DNA of 29,152 nt, taken from NCBI GenBank assembly GCA_015661555.1, contig DQVW01000041.1, forward strand, positions 1-29,152, written 5' to 3'. The notes under the pieces are model-generated. The model was not told the DNA's origin. It did no database searches and saw only the letters and a list, made by a program, of their open reading frames with translations. Shown one piece after another: positions 1-7,318 of this stretch. How positions within the stretch are numbered: position 1 is the stretch's first letter; each line of letters starts with the position of its first letter. Both the position numbers and the translations under genes were made by a program. This DNA comes from Methanothermococcus okinawensis. Its GTDB lineage: Archaea; AGJL01; Methanococci; Methanococcales; Methanococcaceae.

Positions 1-1198
1 AGATATTCTCGATATATTTAACTACCTTGGAGACCCCCAATGCAATACCTTCCACCTCTATTCCCCCCTTACCCTTAGCTCCGTCCCCTACGAGGAAAAG
101 CCTCCCATCTACTATGGGGTCAACATCTGTACCACTTGAGGCGTGATTTACTGGGATGTCATCCCTAAATGTCTGGATGTGAAGTATCTCGTAGTTGGCT
201 TTTCCAAATAATCTCTCAATATCCTCCAGCACTATGTCTATCTCTCTTTTTATATTGTCTCTAAGCTGGAGGGCATGGGCCATTATTAAGTTATAACCCT
301 CCTTTGCAAGAGACCTGTCTACGTTAGAGGGACAGTTTAAACCACATACCCTCTCACACTCTGGGGTGAAGAGCACCCCGTTATGCCTTATTAACTTCTC
401 TCTACTACCTATGGATACCTTTATACCTCTAGAGGGTATAGGTTCTCTATCCCTTATTACCTTTACATTGGATATCTTCTCTGTAAGTCTAGGAGAGAGG
501 TTGCTTATAATTAGGTGGAACTCTGAACAATCCTCCTCTGTGTAGATGTACCCTCTATCCTCCTCTACCTCTATCCTCTCAACCTTACAACCTGTAAATA
601 TCCTACCCCCATTCTCTACTATAACCCTTGAGAGTTCATCTACTACTTTTTTACAACCCCCTATTGGTACTCCAGGACCTCCAAACCTGTGGTAGTTTTT
701 AGCAATCTCAACAATCTCGTCCATGGAAACACTGTAGGCATCCATACTCAAGGCCCAGCCAGTGAAGGAGTTTCCCACCTTCAACGCCAATGGTACATCC
801 TCTAGGAACTCTCCAAAAGAGATATTTCTGTCCACCCTACCTAGTTTCAAGTTGGTGGCCTTCTTTAGACACCTTATTTTATCCTTCCATCCCACAAGGT
901 TAAACAACTCCCTATATCTATAATCCCTATTACCTACTCTAAACAGGCCATCTGGGTTGGAGTTTACAATAGTTACCTTACAACCAGCCCTAGATAGTAA
1001 CTGTGCCAGATAACCATCTGCTCCATGGGGTATCATATGGAGAGCTCCAGTGCTAAGTTGATAACCTTTATAGGGGATATTGGTAAACCTCCCACCTAGA
1101 TAGGGTAACTTTTCATAGATAACTACGTCGTTCTCTCTAGAGAGTAATGCACCAGCTAACAACCCTCCTAATCCCCCTCCAACTATCCCAATCCTCAT
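1..1198 (-). CDS. NAD(P)/FAD-dependent oxidoreductase, phytoene desaturase-like (3' end outside window)
   Basis: Open from an ATG at 1198 to the left edge, so the C-terminus is missing. The protein begins MRIGIVGGGLGGLLAGALL, a Rossmann dinucleotide-binding GxGxxG at residues 5-12. Further on it has a segment like GVPIGGCKKVVDELSRVI and, near the visible end, LFLVGDGAKGKGGIEVEG. Both are typical of the amine oxidase/CrtI superfamily, in which the second segment contacts FAD. Known members desaturate or reduce isoprenoids, among other reactions; the substrate here cannot be read from the sequence, and an archaeal lipid or quinone-like compound is only a possibility. GGGAGGGG lies just before the ATG. 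The gene follows PAN on the same strand after 37 bases, so it may be co-transcribed with it despite a T-rich tract between them. Family assignment is fairly sure, function is not. Confidence 0.8.
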   Translation of the reverse strand, partial: MRIGIVGGGLGGLLAGALLSRENDVVIYEKLPYLGGRFTNIPYKGYQLSTGALHMIPHGADGYLAQLLSRAGCKVTIVNSNPDGLFRVGNRDYRYRELFNLVGWKDKIRCLKKATNLKLGRVDRNISFGEFLEDVPLALKVGNSFTGWALSMDAYSVSMDEIVEIAKNYHRFGGPGVPIGGCKKVVDELSRVIVENGGRIFTGCKVERIEVEEDRGYIYTEEDCSEFHLIISNLSPRLTEKISNVKVIRDREPIPSRGIKVSIGSREKLIRHNGVLFTPECERVCGLNCPSNVDRSLAKEGYNLIMAHALQLRDNIKREIDIVLEDIERLFGKANYEILHIQTFRDDIPVNHASSGTDVDPIVDGRLFLVGDGAKGKGGIEVEGIALGVSKVVKYIENI

Positions 1199-1218
1199 GA
1201 TCCCCTCCCAACTATTAT

Positions 1219-1235
1219 AAAAAAAGAGAGAAAAA
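1219..1235 (-). terminator. T-rich tract after PAN
   Basis: On the minus strand, directly after the PAN stop codon, the sequence reads TTTTTCTCTCTTTTTTT. Archaeal RNA polymerase terminates at such T-runs without needing a hairpin. Its edge also forms a TATA-like TTTATAAT, but this lies too near the next ATG (about 15-20 bases) to be a normal promoter, so a terminator or partial terminator is the better reading. Confidence 0.45.
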
Positions 1236-2456
1236 TTAGCCGTACATTACGTTAAGTGCTGGAGTAGTTGTACCACTACTCTTCTTATTCTTTATCTTCT
1301 CCACGGCCTTTATGAAGTCCTCCATTGTGACGTAATCCCTGTTATCCCTAATGGCAAACATACCAGCCTCTGTACATACAGCCTTCAGATCTGCACCTAC
1401 GAATCCCTCTGTCATCTTGGCTATCTTAGCCAGGTCCACATCCTTAGCCAGGTTCATATTTCTCGTATGTATCTTCAGGATCTCCAGTCTACCCTCCTCT
1501 CCTGGAGGTGGTACCTCTATTATCCTATCGAATCTACCAGGTCTCAGGATTGCAGGGTCTAATATATCCAACCTGTTGGTGGCGGCGATGACCTTTACAT
1601 CTCCCCTGGAGTCAAATCCATCCATTTCAGCGAGAAGTTGCATAAGGGTTCTCTGGACCTCCCTGTCCCCCCCTGTAAGAGCCTCTGTTCTCTTACTTGC
1701 TATGGCATCTATCTCGTCTATGAAGATGATGGAAGGTGCCTTCTCCTTAGCCAGTTTAAATACATCCTTTACAAGTTTAGCCCCCTCTCCTATGAACTTT
1801 TTAACAAGCTCTGATCCCACTATCCTGATAAAGGTTGCATTGGTCTCATGGGCAACAGCCTTTGCAAGGAGGGTCTTACCTGTTCCAGGTGGTCCGTAGA
1901 GTAGTACTCCCTTAGGAGGTTCTATACCTACCTTTTCAAAGAGTTCTGGATGGGTCAGTGGAAGTTCAACAACCTCCCTGATCTCTCTTATCTGCTCATC
2001 TAGACCGCCGATGTCTTTAAAGGATACATTTGGCCTCTCATCTACCTCCATAGCCAGGGCTCTGTAGTCCTTCTCCCTTGGAAGTACATCTACGATAACC
2101 AGGGTCTGCTGATTTAGACAGACCCTAGCACCAGGTACAATCTCCTCCTCATCTACAAACTGGGAGATGTTTACAAGGAAACTTGGTCCAGTGGAACTCT
2201 TTACAACAGCCTTTCTCTTCCCTACCCTATCAGTTACAGTTCCCAGTATCAGAGGAGGTATTCTAAGTTTATCCAACTCCCTCTTCAGTATCTCATTCTC
2301 CTTCTTCAATTGAACATTCTCCCGTTGAAGGTTCTTGTTCTCCAGTTCCAATTTTAATAGCTTACTCTCCAACTCTGCAATATAGGTCTTCTCAAATTCT
2401 TTTACAGGATTCTTCTTCTCTCCAACATCCTCATTCTCATAAGTTGGAAATACCAT
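1236..2456 (-). CDS. pan: Proteasome-activating nucleotidase (PAN), 26S regulatory ATPase homologue
   Basis: Hexameric AAA ATPase that unfolds substrates and opens the gate of the archaeal 20S proteasome in the cytoplasm. In order the 406-residue protein has a coiled coil (about 18-64, heptads rich in Leu/Lys/Glu), an OB-fold domain (about 68-125) and an AAA domain with Walker A GPPGTGKT (188-195), pore loop KKFIGEG (219-225), Walker B IIFIDE (243-248) and arginine fingers in the LRPGRFDR segment. It ends in MYG, which fits the HbYX gate-opening motif (hydrophobic-Tyr-any). The second Met at 2456 is chosen because AGGAGGT lies 7 bases before it; the ATG at 2462 is only 1 base from that site. 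The usual NRPD after the second region of homology reads NRLD here. Divergent from the MBF1 gene. The similarity to M. jannaschii PAN is clear throughout. Confidence 0.97.
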   Translation of the reverse strand: MVFPTYENEDVGEKKNPVKEFEKTYIAELESKLLKLELENKNLQRENVQLKKENEILKRELDKLRIPPLILGTVTDRVGKRKAVVKSSTGPSFLVNISQFVDEEEIVPGARVCLNQQTLVIVDVLPREKDYRALAMEVDERPNVSFKDIGGLDEQIREIREVVELPLTHPELFEKVGIEPPKGVLLYGPPGTGKTLLAKAVAHETNATFIRIVGSELVKKFIGEGAKLVKDVFKLAKEKAPSIIFIDEIDAIASKRTEALTGGDREVQRTLMQLLAEMDGFDSRGDVKVIAATNRLDILDPAILRPGRFDRIIEVPPPGEEGRLEILKIHTRNMNLAKDVDLAKIAKMTEGFVGADLKAVCTEAGMFAIRDNRDYVTMEDFIKAVEKIKNKKSSGTTTPALNVMYG

Positions 2457-2497
2457 AACCATTACCTCCTGATTCGATAAATATGATAACAGATAGT

Positions 2498-2506
2498 GTT
2501 ATATGG
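2498..2506 (-). promoter_or_regulatory. Probable TATA box of pan
   Basis: The minus strand reads CCATATAAC here. Transcription would start about 25 bases further on, near 2476, giving a leader of about 20 bases that holds the AGGAGGT ribosome binding site at 2464-2470. Confidence 0.45.
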
Positions 2507-2515
2507 GGTGTTAGG

Positions 2516-2524
2516 ATATATATA
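2516..2524 (+). promoter_or_regulatory. Probable TATA box of the MBF1 gene
   Basis: ATATATATA preceded by AGG. The start of transcription would fall near 2545, leaving a very short leader before the ATG at 2554 that holds GAGGGTGG. The two divergent boxes (pan and MBF1) lie only about 10 bases apart. Confidence 0.5.
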
Positions 2525-2553
2525 GTTTATTAATACAGTTTGAGGGTGGTCCC

Positions 2554-3030
2554 ATGCAGTGTGAACTATGTGGTAGGAGGGTAGAGAAACTTATACCTGT
2601 AAGGGTAGAAGGGGTGGAGATGCTGGTATGTAGCAACTGTGCCAAGTACGGTGTAGCTCCAAAGACATCCCTGAGAAAACCAGGATTTGGAAAGAAGAGT
2701 ACTCCAAGAGGCACTGGAGGTAGAAAGATATACAGGCCTAAGAGGGATGTATTCGATACAATAAAAACCCTAGTTGAGGACTACGGGGAAGTTATAAGGG
2801 AGGCTCGGATAAAGAGGGGTTTAAGTGTTGAGGAGTTGGCACGTAAAGTGGGTATAAGGGTATCTACACTTCAAAAAATTGAAAGTGGTCAGTTGGAACC
2901 TGAGGAGAAGTATATAAGGAGGTTGGAAAAGGAGTTGAAGATAAGTCTCTACGAGGAAGGGAGCGAGGAGTTTAGTAGTGGAGGAGGTAAGGATCTCACC
3001 CTGGGAGATTTCATAAAGTTTAAGAAGTAA
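2554..3030 (+). CDS. Archaeal multiprotein bridging factor 1 (MBF1)-like protein: zinc ribbon plus XRE-type HTH
   Basis: The protein has 158 residues. An N-terminal zinc ribbon uses Cys3/Cys6 and Cys26/Cys29 (CELC...CSNC). A basic Gly/Lys/Arg-rich linker follows (about 35-62), then a helix-turn-helix of the Cro/C1 class at about 79-131 containing LSVEELARKVGIRVSTLQKI. This order is that of the archaeal MBF1 family. Eukaryotic MBF1 bridges TBP and activators; the archaeal protein has been linked to the ribosome and to transcription, and its exact role is not settled. The ATG follows GAGGGTGGTCCC. Its last third is charged and ends in KFKK. Probably co-transcribed with the DUF366 gene 18 bases downstream. 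Confidence 0.92.
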   Translation: MQCELCGRRVEKLIPVRVEGVEMLVCSNCAKYGVAPKTSLRKPGFGKKSTPRGTGGRKIYRPKRDVFDTIKTLVEDYGEVIREARIKRGLSVEELARKVGIRVSTLQKIESGQLEPEEKYIRRLEKELKISLYEEGSEEFSSGGGKDLTLGDFIKFKK

Positions 3031-3048
3031 CCTCTTTTGGTGAAGGAG

Positions 3049-3663
3049 ATGAAGATACTACATCTGGACAGCATCTCGGTGATAGTGGAAGAGAGGAGGA
3101 TGAAATATACAGGGAAGGAGCTGGAGCCCCTCTGGGCCTTTGAAAGATACAACATCCAGAGGGACAGTATCGTAGCATTTAGAGGGGAGATAGAGGTGCC
3201 CCTGGAGAATATGAAGGATCTAAAGGATGTGAAGGAGGAGGGTTTTAGGGGGGATGTACTTATAACCTCTTCAGATGCTATGAACTTTATCGTTGAACAC
3301 TTTGACAACCCAGATCTAAAGATGACCTATTTAAGACAGAGACTTCTAGTACTTGTAGCCAGGGAGGTATTGGAGGAGATCTCTGGGAGGAGGATATTAA
3401 GAAGGGGTGACGACCTCTACTACGGTGAAGGTAAGTTGTCAGTATCTATAGCCTCGAGAGGTATATCCTCTGGAAAGATACACCTAGGTATAAACATCTC
3501 CAGGGAGGGTACACCACCCTACGTTAAAACCTCCTCCCTGGAGGACTTGGGGATAGATACTGGGGAAAAGAGAATACTGGATATTATGGAGACCATAGGA
3601 AGGAGATACGGAGAGGAGATAGACAAGATAGAGAGGGACATGAGAAAAACTAGATGTTTGTAA
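3049..3663 (+). CDS. DUF366 family protein, function unknown
   Basis: A protein of 204 residues matching the archaeal DUF366 family as I know it, by the signature KELEPLWAFERYNIQRDSIV and the following RGEIEVPLENMKDLKDV. No signal peptide or membrane segment; it should be cytoplasmic. The family has no established function that I can name. The ATG at 3049 is preferred because GGTGA lies 6 bases before it; upstream in-frame TTG and GTG codons at 3037 and 3040 overlap that site and are unlikely starts. Its stop codon (TAA, 3661-3663) abuts the stop of the convergent mptG gene with no base between. Confidence 0.8.
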   Translation: MKILHLDSISVIVEERRMKYTGKELEPLWAFERYNIQRDSIVAFRGEIEVPLENMKDLKDVKEEGFRGDVLITSSDAMNFIVEHFDNPDLKMTYLRQRLLVLVAREVLEEISGRRILRRGDDLYYGEGKLSVSIASRGISSGKIHLGINISREGTPPYVKTSSLEDLGIDTGEKRILDIMETIGRRYGEEIDKIERDMRKTRCL

Positions 3664-4659
3664 TTATGACTTCAAAATATAGCCCTGGTTATTCCCCCTA
3701 GTAACTATTATCTCCCCTTCTATACCTCTTTTATCAAAGAACTCCCTGGAAGTTTCCACTACTTTTTTAACATCCTCTCTACCCTCACAGATGGAGTAGA
3801 GGGTAGGTCCGAAACTGGAGAGTCCACTGTAGCTTACCTTCTGGAGTTCCCTTAGAAGCTCTCTAACTATCTCCCTCTGAAGTTCCAACTCTACCCTTTT
3901 AAACCCTAAGTACTGAAGTCTGTTGATACCTTCACCGAAGGACTTAATATCCCCCTCAACTATGGCAGGTAACATCTTCATAAGGACTATGTGACATATC
4001 CTCTGGGTCTCCTCCAGGGATATGGGGCAGTACCTCCTAAAGATATCCACCTCCCTATCACCGTGGATGTTCTCCCCCCTAGGTATAGTAAGTACAACCT
4101 CCCAGTTGAAGTCATGTCTAAATATCAGGGGAGGTACCCTTACATTTTTCGAGGCGGAGGAAGGGGCAAATACCTCTTTATCTTTACCCCTCCCAAAGGT
4201 ATGTCCTCCATCTACTATGAAGCCCCCTCTCTCAAAGGCATAGACACCTATTCCAGAGGTTCCACCTCTACCTGTAATACTGGCCAAGGTTTTAACATCT
4301 AGATCCCTGTTGTATACCTTGGATATCAACATACCTGTGGAGAGTGCCATCTGGGTACCACTTCCCAACCCACTGTGTAGGGGGATGGTATCCCTCACCT
4401 TAATATAGATGCCCTCCTCTCCTATGTAGTCTAGCACTCTTCTAGACACCTGATACAACCTATCCCTTATACTACTTAAGGTGTCCTCCTGAATCCCCTT
4501 ACATCCTATCTCTATCTCGATCTCTGAACTCTCTCTACCCTCAATGTAGAAGTTGGGGTAATCCAGAGCGATACCCAATCCTCCATCCACCCTACCTAGA
4601 CTGCCGTTAAGGTCTATAAGTCCAATGTGTATCCTGGAGGGAGATCTAAGGGCTATCAT
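3664..4659 (-). CDS. mptG: Beta-ribofuranosylaminobenzene 5'-phosphate synthase (methanopterin biosynthesis)
   Basis: Joins 4-hydroxybenzoate (or aminobenzoate) to phosphoribosyl pyrophosphate with loss of CO2 and pyrophosphate, the first committed step to the arylamine part of tetrahydromethanopterin, the C1 carrier of methanogenesis. The 331-residue protein starts MIALRSPSRIHIGLIDLNGS and continues LGRVDGGLG, the signature of the archaeal enzyme. It has the GHMP-kinase glycine-rich loop PLHSGLGSGTQMALSTG (93-109), although this family member is not a kinase. The start at 4659 has GTGGTG about 8 bases upstream. Divergent from the lipoprotein gene over a shared AT-rich gap; no neighbouring methanopterin gene is in the window. 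Confidence 0.93.
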   Translation of the reverse strand: MIALRSPSRIHIGLIDLNGSLGRVDGGLGIALDYPNFYIEGRESSEIEIEIGCKGIQEDTLSSIRDRLYQVSRRVLDYIGEEGIYIKVRDTIPLHSGLGSGTQMALSTGMLISKVYNRDLDVKTLASITGRGGTSGIGVYAFERGGFIVDGGHTFGRGKDKEVFAPSSASKNVRVPPLIFRHDFNWEVVLTIPRGENIHGDREVDIFRRYCPISLEETQRICHIVLMKMLPAIVEGDIKSFGEGINRLQYLGFKRVELELQREIVRELLRELQKVSYSGLSSFGPTLYSICEGREDVKKVVETSREFFDKRGIEGEIIVTRGNNQGYILKS

Positions 4660-4704
4660 GGCAATACACCACTTAAAACAAAAGCTATTTTTATCATGAT
4701 TATC

Positions 4705-4718
4705 ATATTTATAAATAT
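4705..4718. promoter_or_regulatory. Palindromic TATA-like element between mptG and the lipoprotein gene
   Basis: ATATTTATAAATAT is a perfect 14-base palindrome in the largest intergenic gap of the window (4660-4806). It can serve as a TATA box in both directions: mptG starts about 50 bases away on one side, the lipoprotein gene about 95 bases away on the other. A second small palindrome, ATCATGAT (4694-4701), lies just beside it. The rest of the gap shows no gene; an in-frame Met codon near 4759 extends the lipoprotein frame but lacks a good ribosome binding site. Confidence 0.45.
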
Positions 4719-4806
4719 TCTTAGAGTACTGCCAGGTATTGAGACTAAAAAGGCTTCCATGATGGTAAATGCGGAGGAGAGGAATCCGATAAAAGGGTGG
4801 AAATAT

Positions 4807-5106
4807 ATGAATAAAAAACTGGTAAGTCTAGGTTTGATACTTTTTTTAATTGTAGGAATGGTATCAATTAGTGGTTGTGTTAAGGGACTAAAGTCTCTAA
4901 GTAAATTTTCCAAGGGTAAAAAAATCTCTAAAGTGGTAGAAGAAGATAAAGTAGTGTCCAGTATACCCGTTAAAACAGTTACCTACAGAGAGATAGAAAA
5001 GGGAGAAGGAGAAATGATACAACCTCACATTGTTAAAATAATAACAAGGGAAAATATGAGACAGTCATCACAGAACTCTAACTCCACTAACTTCAGTTTA
5101 ACTTAA
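4807..5106 (+). CDS. Small predicted lipoprotein, no recognised family
   Basis: A 99-residue protein that I do not recognise. It starts MNKKLVSLGLILFLIVGMVS and then ISGC: a short basic n-region, a hydrophobic core (5-19) and a lipobox-like SISGC with Cys24 as the likely lipid-modified residue. The mature part is basic at first (KSLSKFSKGKK), then mixed, and ends in a Ser/Asn-rich tail with two overlapping N-glycosylation sequons, NST and NFS. This predicts export through Sec and anchoring outside the membrane. The start at 4807 is set by GGTGG 6 bases before the ATG and by the signal peptide; the longer reading frame upstream would bury the signal. The gene is more AT-rich than its neighbours. 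It lies 22 bases ahead of argJ, but a shared role is not implied. Confidence 0.75.
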   Translation: MNKKLVSLGLILFLIVGMVSISGCVKGLKSLSKFSKGKKISKVVEEDKVVSSIPVKTVTYREIEKGEGEMIQPHIVKIITRENMRQSSQNSNSTNFSLT

Positions 5107-5128
5107 TCTTCTTTCATGAGGTGAAAAT

Positions 5129-6343
5129 ATGGACTTCAAAGTAATAGATAACGGTGTCGCAGCCCCTAAGGGTTTCAGGGCAAACGGCTGGAGGAAGGGA
5201 AAGTATGGGGTGGGTATAGTATACTCCGAGAAAAACTGTACTGGAGCAGGGACCTTTACCACAAACAAAGTTGTTGCCCACTCTGTTGTAATATCCAAGG
5301 AGGTGTTGAAGAGGAACAGGGATAGATTAAGGTGTATAGTGGTTAACAGTGGGAACGCCAACTGCTTTACCAAGAATGGTTACGAAGATGGAAAGAGGAT
5401 GATATCCAAAACTGCAGAACTACTAAATATCCCAGAGGATTCCATCCTAATAGCCTCCACTGGAGTTATTGGAAGGAAGATGCCCATGGACATAATACTC
5501 TCTGGTATAGAGGAGACATGTAGAAGGTTGAAGAGGGAGAGTAGTAATCATAACTTCGCCCTCTCCATACTTACCACAGACAGGTTTCCAAAAACCCTAG
5601 CCCTGGAGTTTGAGGTAGGGGGTAAAAAGGTGAGGATAGGAGGTACTGCAAAGGGGGCTGGAATGATAGCACCTAATATGCTCCATGCAACTATGCTCTC
5701 CTTTATTACAACAGATATCAAGATAGACCCTGAGGAATTAAGTGTGGTACTTCAGGATGCTGTAGATGAGACCTTTAACAACACCGTTGTAGATGGAGAC
5801 ACAAGTACCAACGATACTGTATTTATCCTTGCAAATGGTGAAAGTGGCGTTAGATATGAGGAGTGTCCAGATCTGTTTAAAGAGGCCCTCCACTACCTAT
5901 GTAGGGAGTTGGCCAAGATGATAGTGATGGATGGGGAGGGAAGTACAAGGATGATGGAGGTTGTGGTTAAAGGTTGCGCCTCAAAGGAGGATGCAATCAA
6001 GGCCTCAAAGAGTGTTGTTAGGTCTCTCCTTGTAAAGACAGCACTCTACGGTGGAGATCCAAACTGGGGAAGAATAGCTGCTGCAGTGGGATACAGTGGG
6101 GCGGAGATGGATATGAGGGTTATGGATATCGCAATATCTGATTACAGAAGGGAGGTCTATTTAGTTAAGGATGGAGATCCTGTGGATGAGGAGGGGGAGG
6201 AGTTGAAGGTGGCTAGGGAGATTATGAGGGGGAAGAAGGTGAAAATAATTGTGGATTTAAAGATGGGGGAGTATGAAAACACCTCCTACGGCTGCGATCT
6301 AGGACATGACTATGTAACTCTGAACTCCAAGTATACTACCTAA
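5129..6343 (+). CDS. argJ: Glutamate N-acetyltransferase / ornithine acetyltransferase ArgJ
   Basis: Transfers acetyl from N-acetylornithine to glutamate, the cyclic step of arginine biosynthesis; bifunctional members also acetylate glutamate with acetyl-CoA. The 404-residue precursor has the hallmark self-cleavage site: KGAGMIAPNMLHATML, with Thr188 as the new N-terminal nucleophile of the beta chain after cleavage at Ala187-Thr188. It ends CDLGHDYVTLNSKYTT, the usual family C-terminus. GAGGTGA stands 4 bases before the ATG. The M. jannaschii enzyme has been reported as monofunctional (ornithine acetyltransferase only), so the same may hold here; the sequence alone cannot decide. Its stop lies 12 bases before the TATA box of the tRNA unit. 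Confidence 0.96.
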   Translation: MDFKVIDNGVAAPKGFRANGWRKGKYGVGIVYSEKNCTGAGTFTTNKVVAHSVVISKEVLKRNRDRLRCIVVNSGNANCFTKNGYEDGKRMISKTAELLNIPEDSILIASTGVIGRKMPMDIILSGIEETCRRLKRESSNHNFALSILTTDRFPKTLALEFEVGGKKVRIGGTAKGAGMIAPNMLHATMLSFITTDIKIDPEELSVVLQDAVDETFNNTVVDGDTSTNDTVFILANGESGVRYEECPDLFKEALHYLCRELAKMIVMDGEGSTRMMEVVVKGCASKEDAIKASKSVVRSLLVKTALYGGDPNWGRIAAAVGYSGAEMDMRVMDIAISDYRREVYLVKDGDPVDEEGEELKVAREIMRGKKVKIIVDLKMGEYENTSYGCDLGHDYVTLNSKYTT

Positions 6344-6355
6344 GATACCGAAAAG

Positions 6356-6363
6356 TATATATA
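6356..6363 (+). promoter_or_regulatory. Strong TATA box of the tRNA-Arg/tRNA-Glu unit
   Basis: TATATATA preceded by the purine-rich CCGAAAAG, which resembles the BRE of stable RNA promoters in Methanococcales. About 27 bases downstream is ATGC (6385-6388), like the TGC initiator seen in methanococcal tRNA promoters, so transcription should start near 6387 with a leader of about 19 bases. There is no other TATA box with correct spacing before tRNA-Glu. Confidence 0.65.
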
Positions 6364-6405
6364 GGAGAATTGCTATTCTAATGTATGCTTTCGAAGTGTT
6401 TTTAT

Positions 6406-6483
6406 GGGCCCGTGGCCTAGCCTGGATACGGCACCGGCCTTCTAAGCCGGGGGTCGGGGGTTCAAATCCCCCCGGGTCCGCCA
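6406..6483 (+). tRNA. tRNA-Arg, anticodon UCU
   Basis: Full cloverleaf: acceptor stem GGGCCCG (6406-6412) with CGGGTCC (6473-6479, one G-U pair), D stem GCC/GGC, anticodon stem CCGGC/GCCGG around loop CTTCTAA (anticodon TCT at 6441-6443), T stem GGGGG/CCCCC around TTCAAAT. Discriminator G and encoded CCA (6481-6483). It reads AGA and AGG, the dominant arginine codons of this window, which fits heavy demand. No intron. Confidence 0.96.
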
Positions 6484-6487
6484 TTAC

Positions 6488-6494
6488 TTTTTTT
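6488..6494 (+). terminator. T-run between the two tRNA genes
   Basis: Seven T residues follow 4 bases after the CCA of tRNA-Arg. This could end part of the transcripts, but tRNA-Glu has no promoter of its own with correct spacing, so readthrough must occur, or the tract is mainly a processing spacer. Confidence 0.3.
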
Positions 6495-6510
6495 ATAATC
6501 ATTTAACATT

Positions 6511-6588
6511 GCTCCAGTGGTGTAGCCCGGCCAATCATGCGGGCCTTTCGAGCCCGCGACTCGGGTTCAAATCCCGACTGGAGCACCA
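6511..6588 (+). tRNA. tRNA-Glu, anticodon UUC
   Basis: Acceptor stem GCTCCAG (6511-6517) with CTGGAGC (6578-6584), anticodon stem CGGGC/GCCCG around loop CTTTCGA (anticodon TTC at 6547-6549), T stem TCGGG/CCCGA around TTCAAAT, discriminator A and encoded CCA. Besides translation, Glu-tRNA supplies the C5 route to tetrapyrroles, needed by methanogens for F430 and corrinoids. Co-transcribed with tRNA-Arg 27 bases upstream. Confidence 0.96.
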
Positions 6589-6591
6589 TAT

Positions 6592-6600
6592 CTCTTTTTT
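6592..6600 (+). terminator. T-rich tract after tRNA-Glu
   Basis: CTCTTTTTT begins 4 bases after the CCA end. A likely site for termination of the tRNA unit, although birA starts only 10 bases later and shows no separate promoter. Confidence 0.4.
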
Positions 6601-6609
6601 CTGATTGTT

Positions 6610-7317
6610 ATGGACCTGAAAATTATCCATCTAAGGAAGATAGACTCTACAAATAAATACTGTTACAGGCTGGGGAAAGAGGGAAGGAGGAATCTAGTTG
6701 TTGTTGCAGATGTCCAAAGTGCTGGAGTGGGGAGGCTTGGAAGGAGATGGCACTCCAACTACGGTGGACTCTATTTTTCCCTACTATTAGACTTAAAAGA
6801 TAGTGGAAGTACTGGTAGATTAAACTTTATAGGCTCCATCTCTGTATATGAGACCTTGATAGACTACCTTCCAGAGGAACTTAGGGAATCTCTGGGTATA
6901 AAGTTTCCCAACGATGTTTTGGTTGGGGATAAAAAGATATGTGGCATTCTCTCCGAGATAAACTGGGATCACAGATTTGTGGTCTTGGGCATAGGTATAA
7001 ACATTAACAACCCCATCCCAGAGGATCTAAGGGATAGGGCCACCTCTCTAAGGGAACTTTGTAAAAGAGAGTATAACAGATTTGAGATCCTCCATAAATT
7101 TCTAAATAGATTTAGAGACAACTTCCATCTAGAGGATGAGGAGATCCTAAAAAAATATGGGAGATACTCAAAAACCCTAGGTAGATACGTTAAAGTAATA
7201 ACGCCAAAGGAGGAGGTCATAGGGACAGCCTTCAAGATAGACTACGGGGGCATATACCTCTCCACCCTGGAGGGTATAAGGTATATCAGTGTTGGGGATT
7301 GTATCCATCTAAGATAG
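6610..7317 (+). CDS. birA: Biotin--protein ligase BirA (catalytic form without HTH)
   Basis: Activates biotin to biotinyl-AMP and attaches it to a lysine of a carrier protein; in methanogens the expected target is the biotin carrier subunit of pyruvate carboxylase. The 235-residue protein has only the catalytic and C-terminal domains; it lacks the N-terminal DNA-binding domain of E. coli BirA, so it should not act as a repressor. Visible motifs are the biotinyl-AMP loop AGVGRLGRRW (38-47), KFPNDV (98-103) and the KKICGIL segment (108-114). No GGTGA or GGAGG site precedes the ATG at 6610; the start is chosen because the next residues (IHLRKIDSTNKY) match the usual start of the domain. It may be read from tRNA readthrough or from a near-leaderless transcript. 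The stop is 1 base from the gltX stop (convergent). Confidence 0.93.
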   Translation: MDLKIIHLRKIDSTNKYCYRLGKEGRRNLVVVADVQSAGVGRLGRRWHSNYGGLYFSLLLDLKDSGSTGRLNFIGSISVYETLIDYLPEELRESLGIKFPNDVLVGDKKICGILSEINWDHRFVVLGIGININNPIPEDLRDRATSLRELCKREYNRFEILHKFLNRFRDNFHLEDEEILKKYGRYSKTLGRYVKVITPKEEVIGTAFKIDYGGIYLSTLEGIRYISVGDCIHLR

Positions 7318-7318
7318 A

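Noticed and set aside
1351..1899. Long open frame of 182 codons on the plus strand
   Set aside because: It lies fully antisense to the well-supported AAA domain of PAN, has no ribosome binding site and encodes a low-complexity Ser/Leu-rich product.
4627..4806. N-terminal extension of the lipoprotein frame
   Set aside because: It would run through the TATA-like palindrome and place the signal peptide inside the protein; no ribosome binding site supports it.
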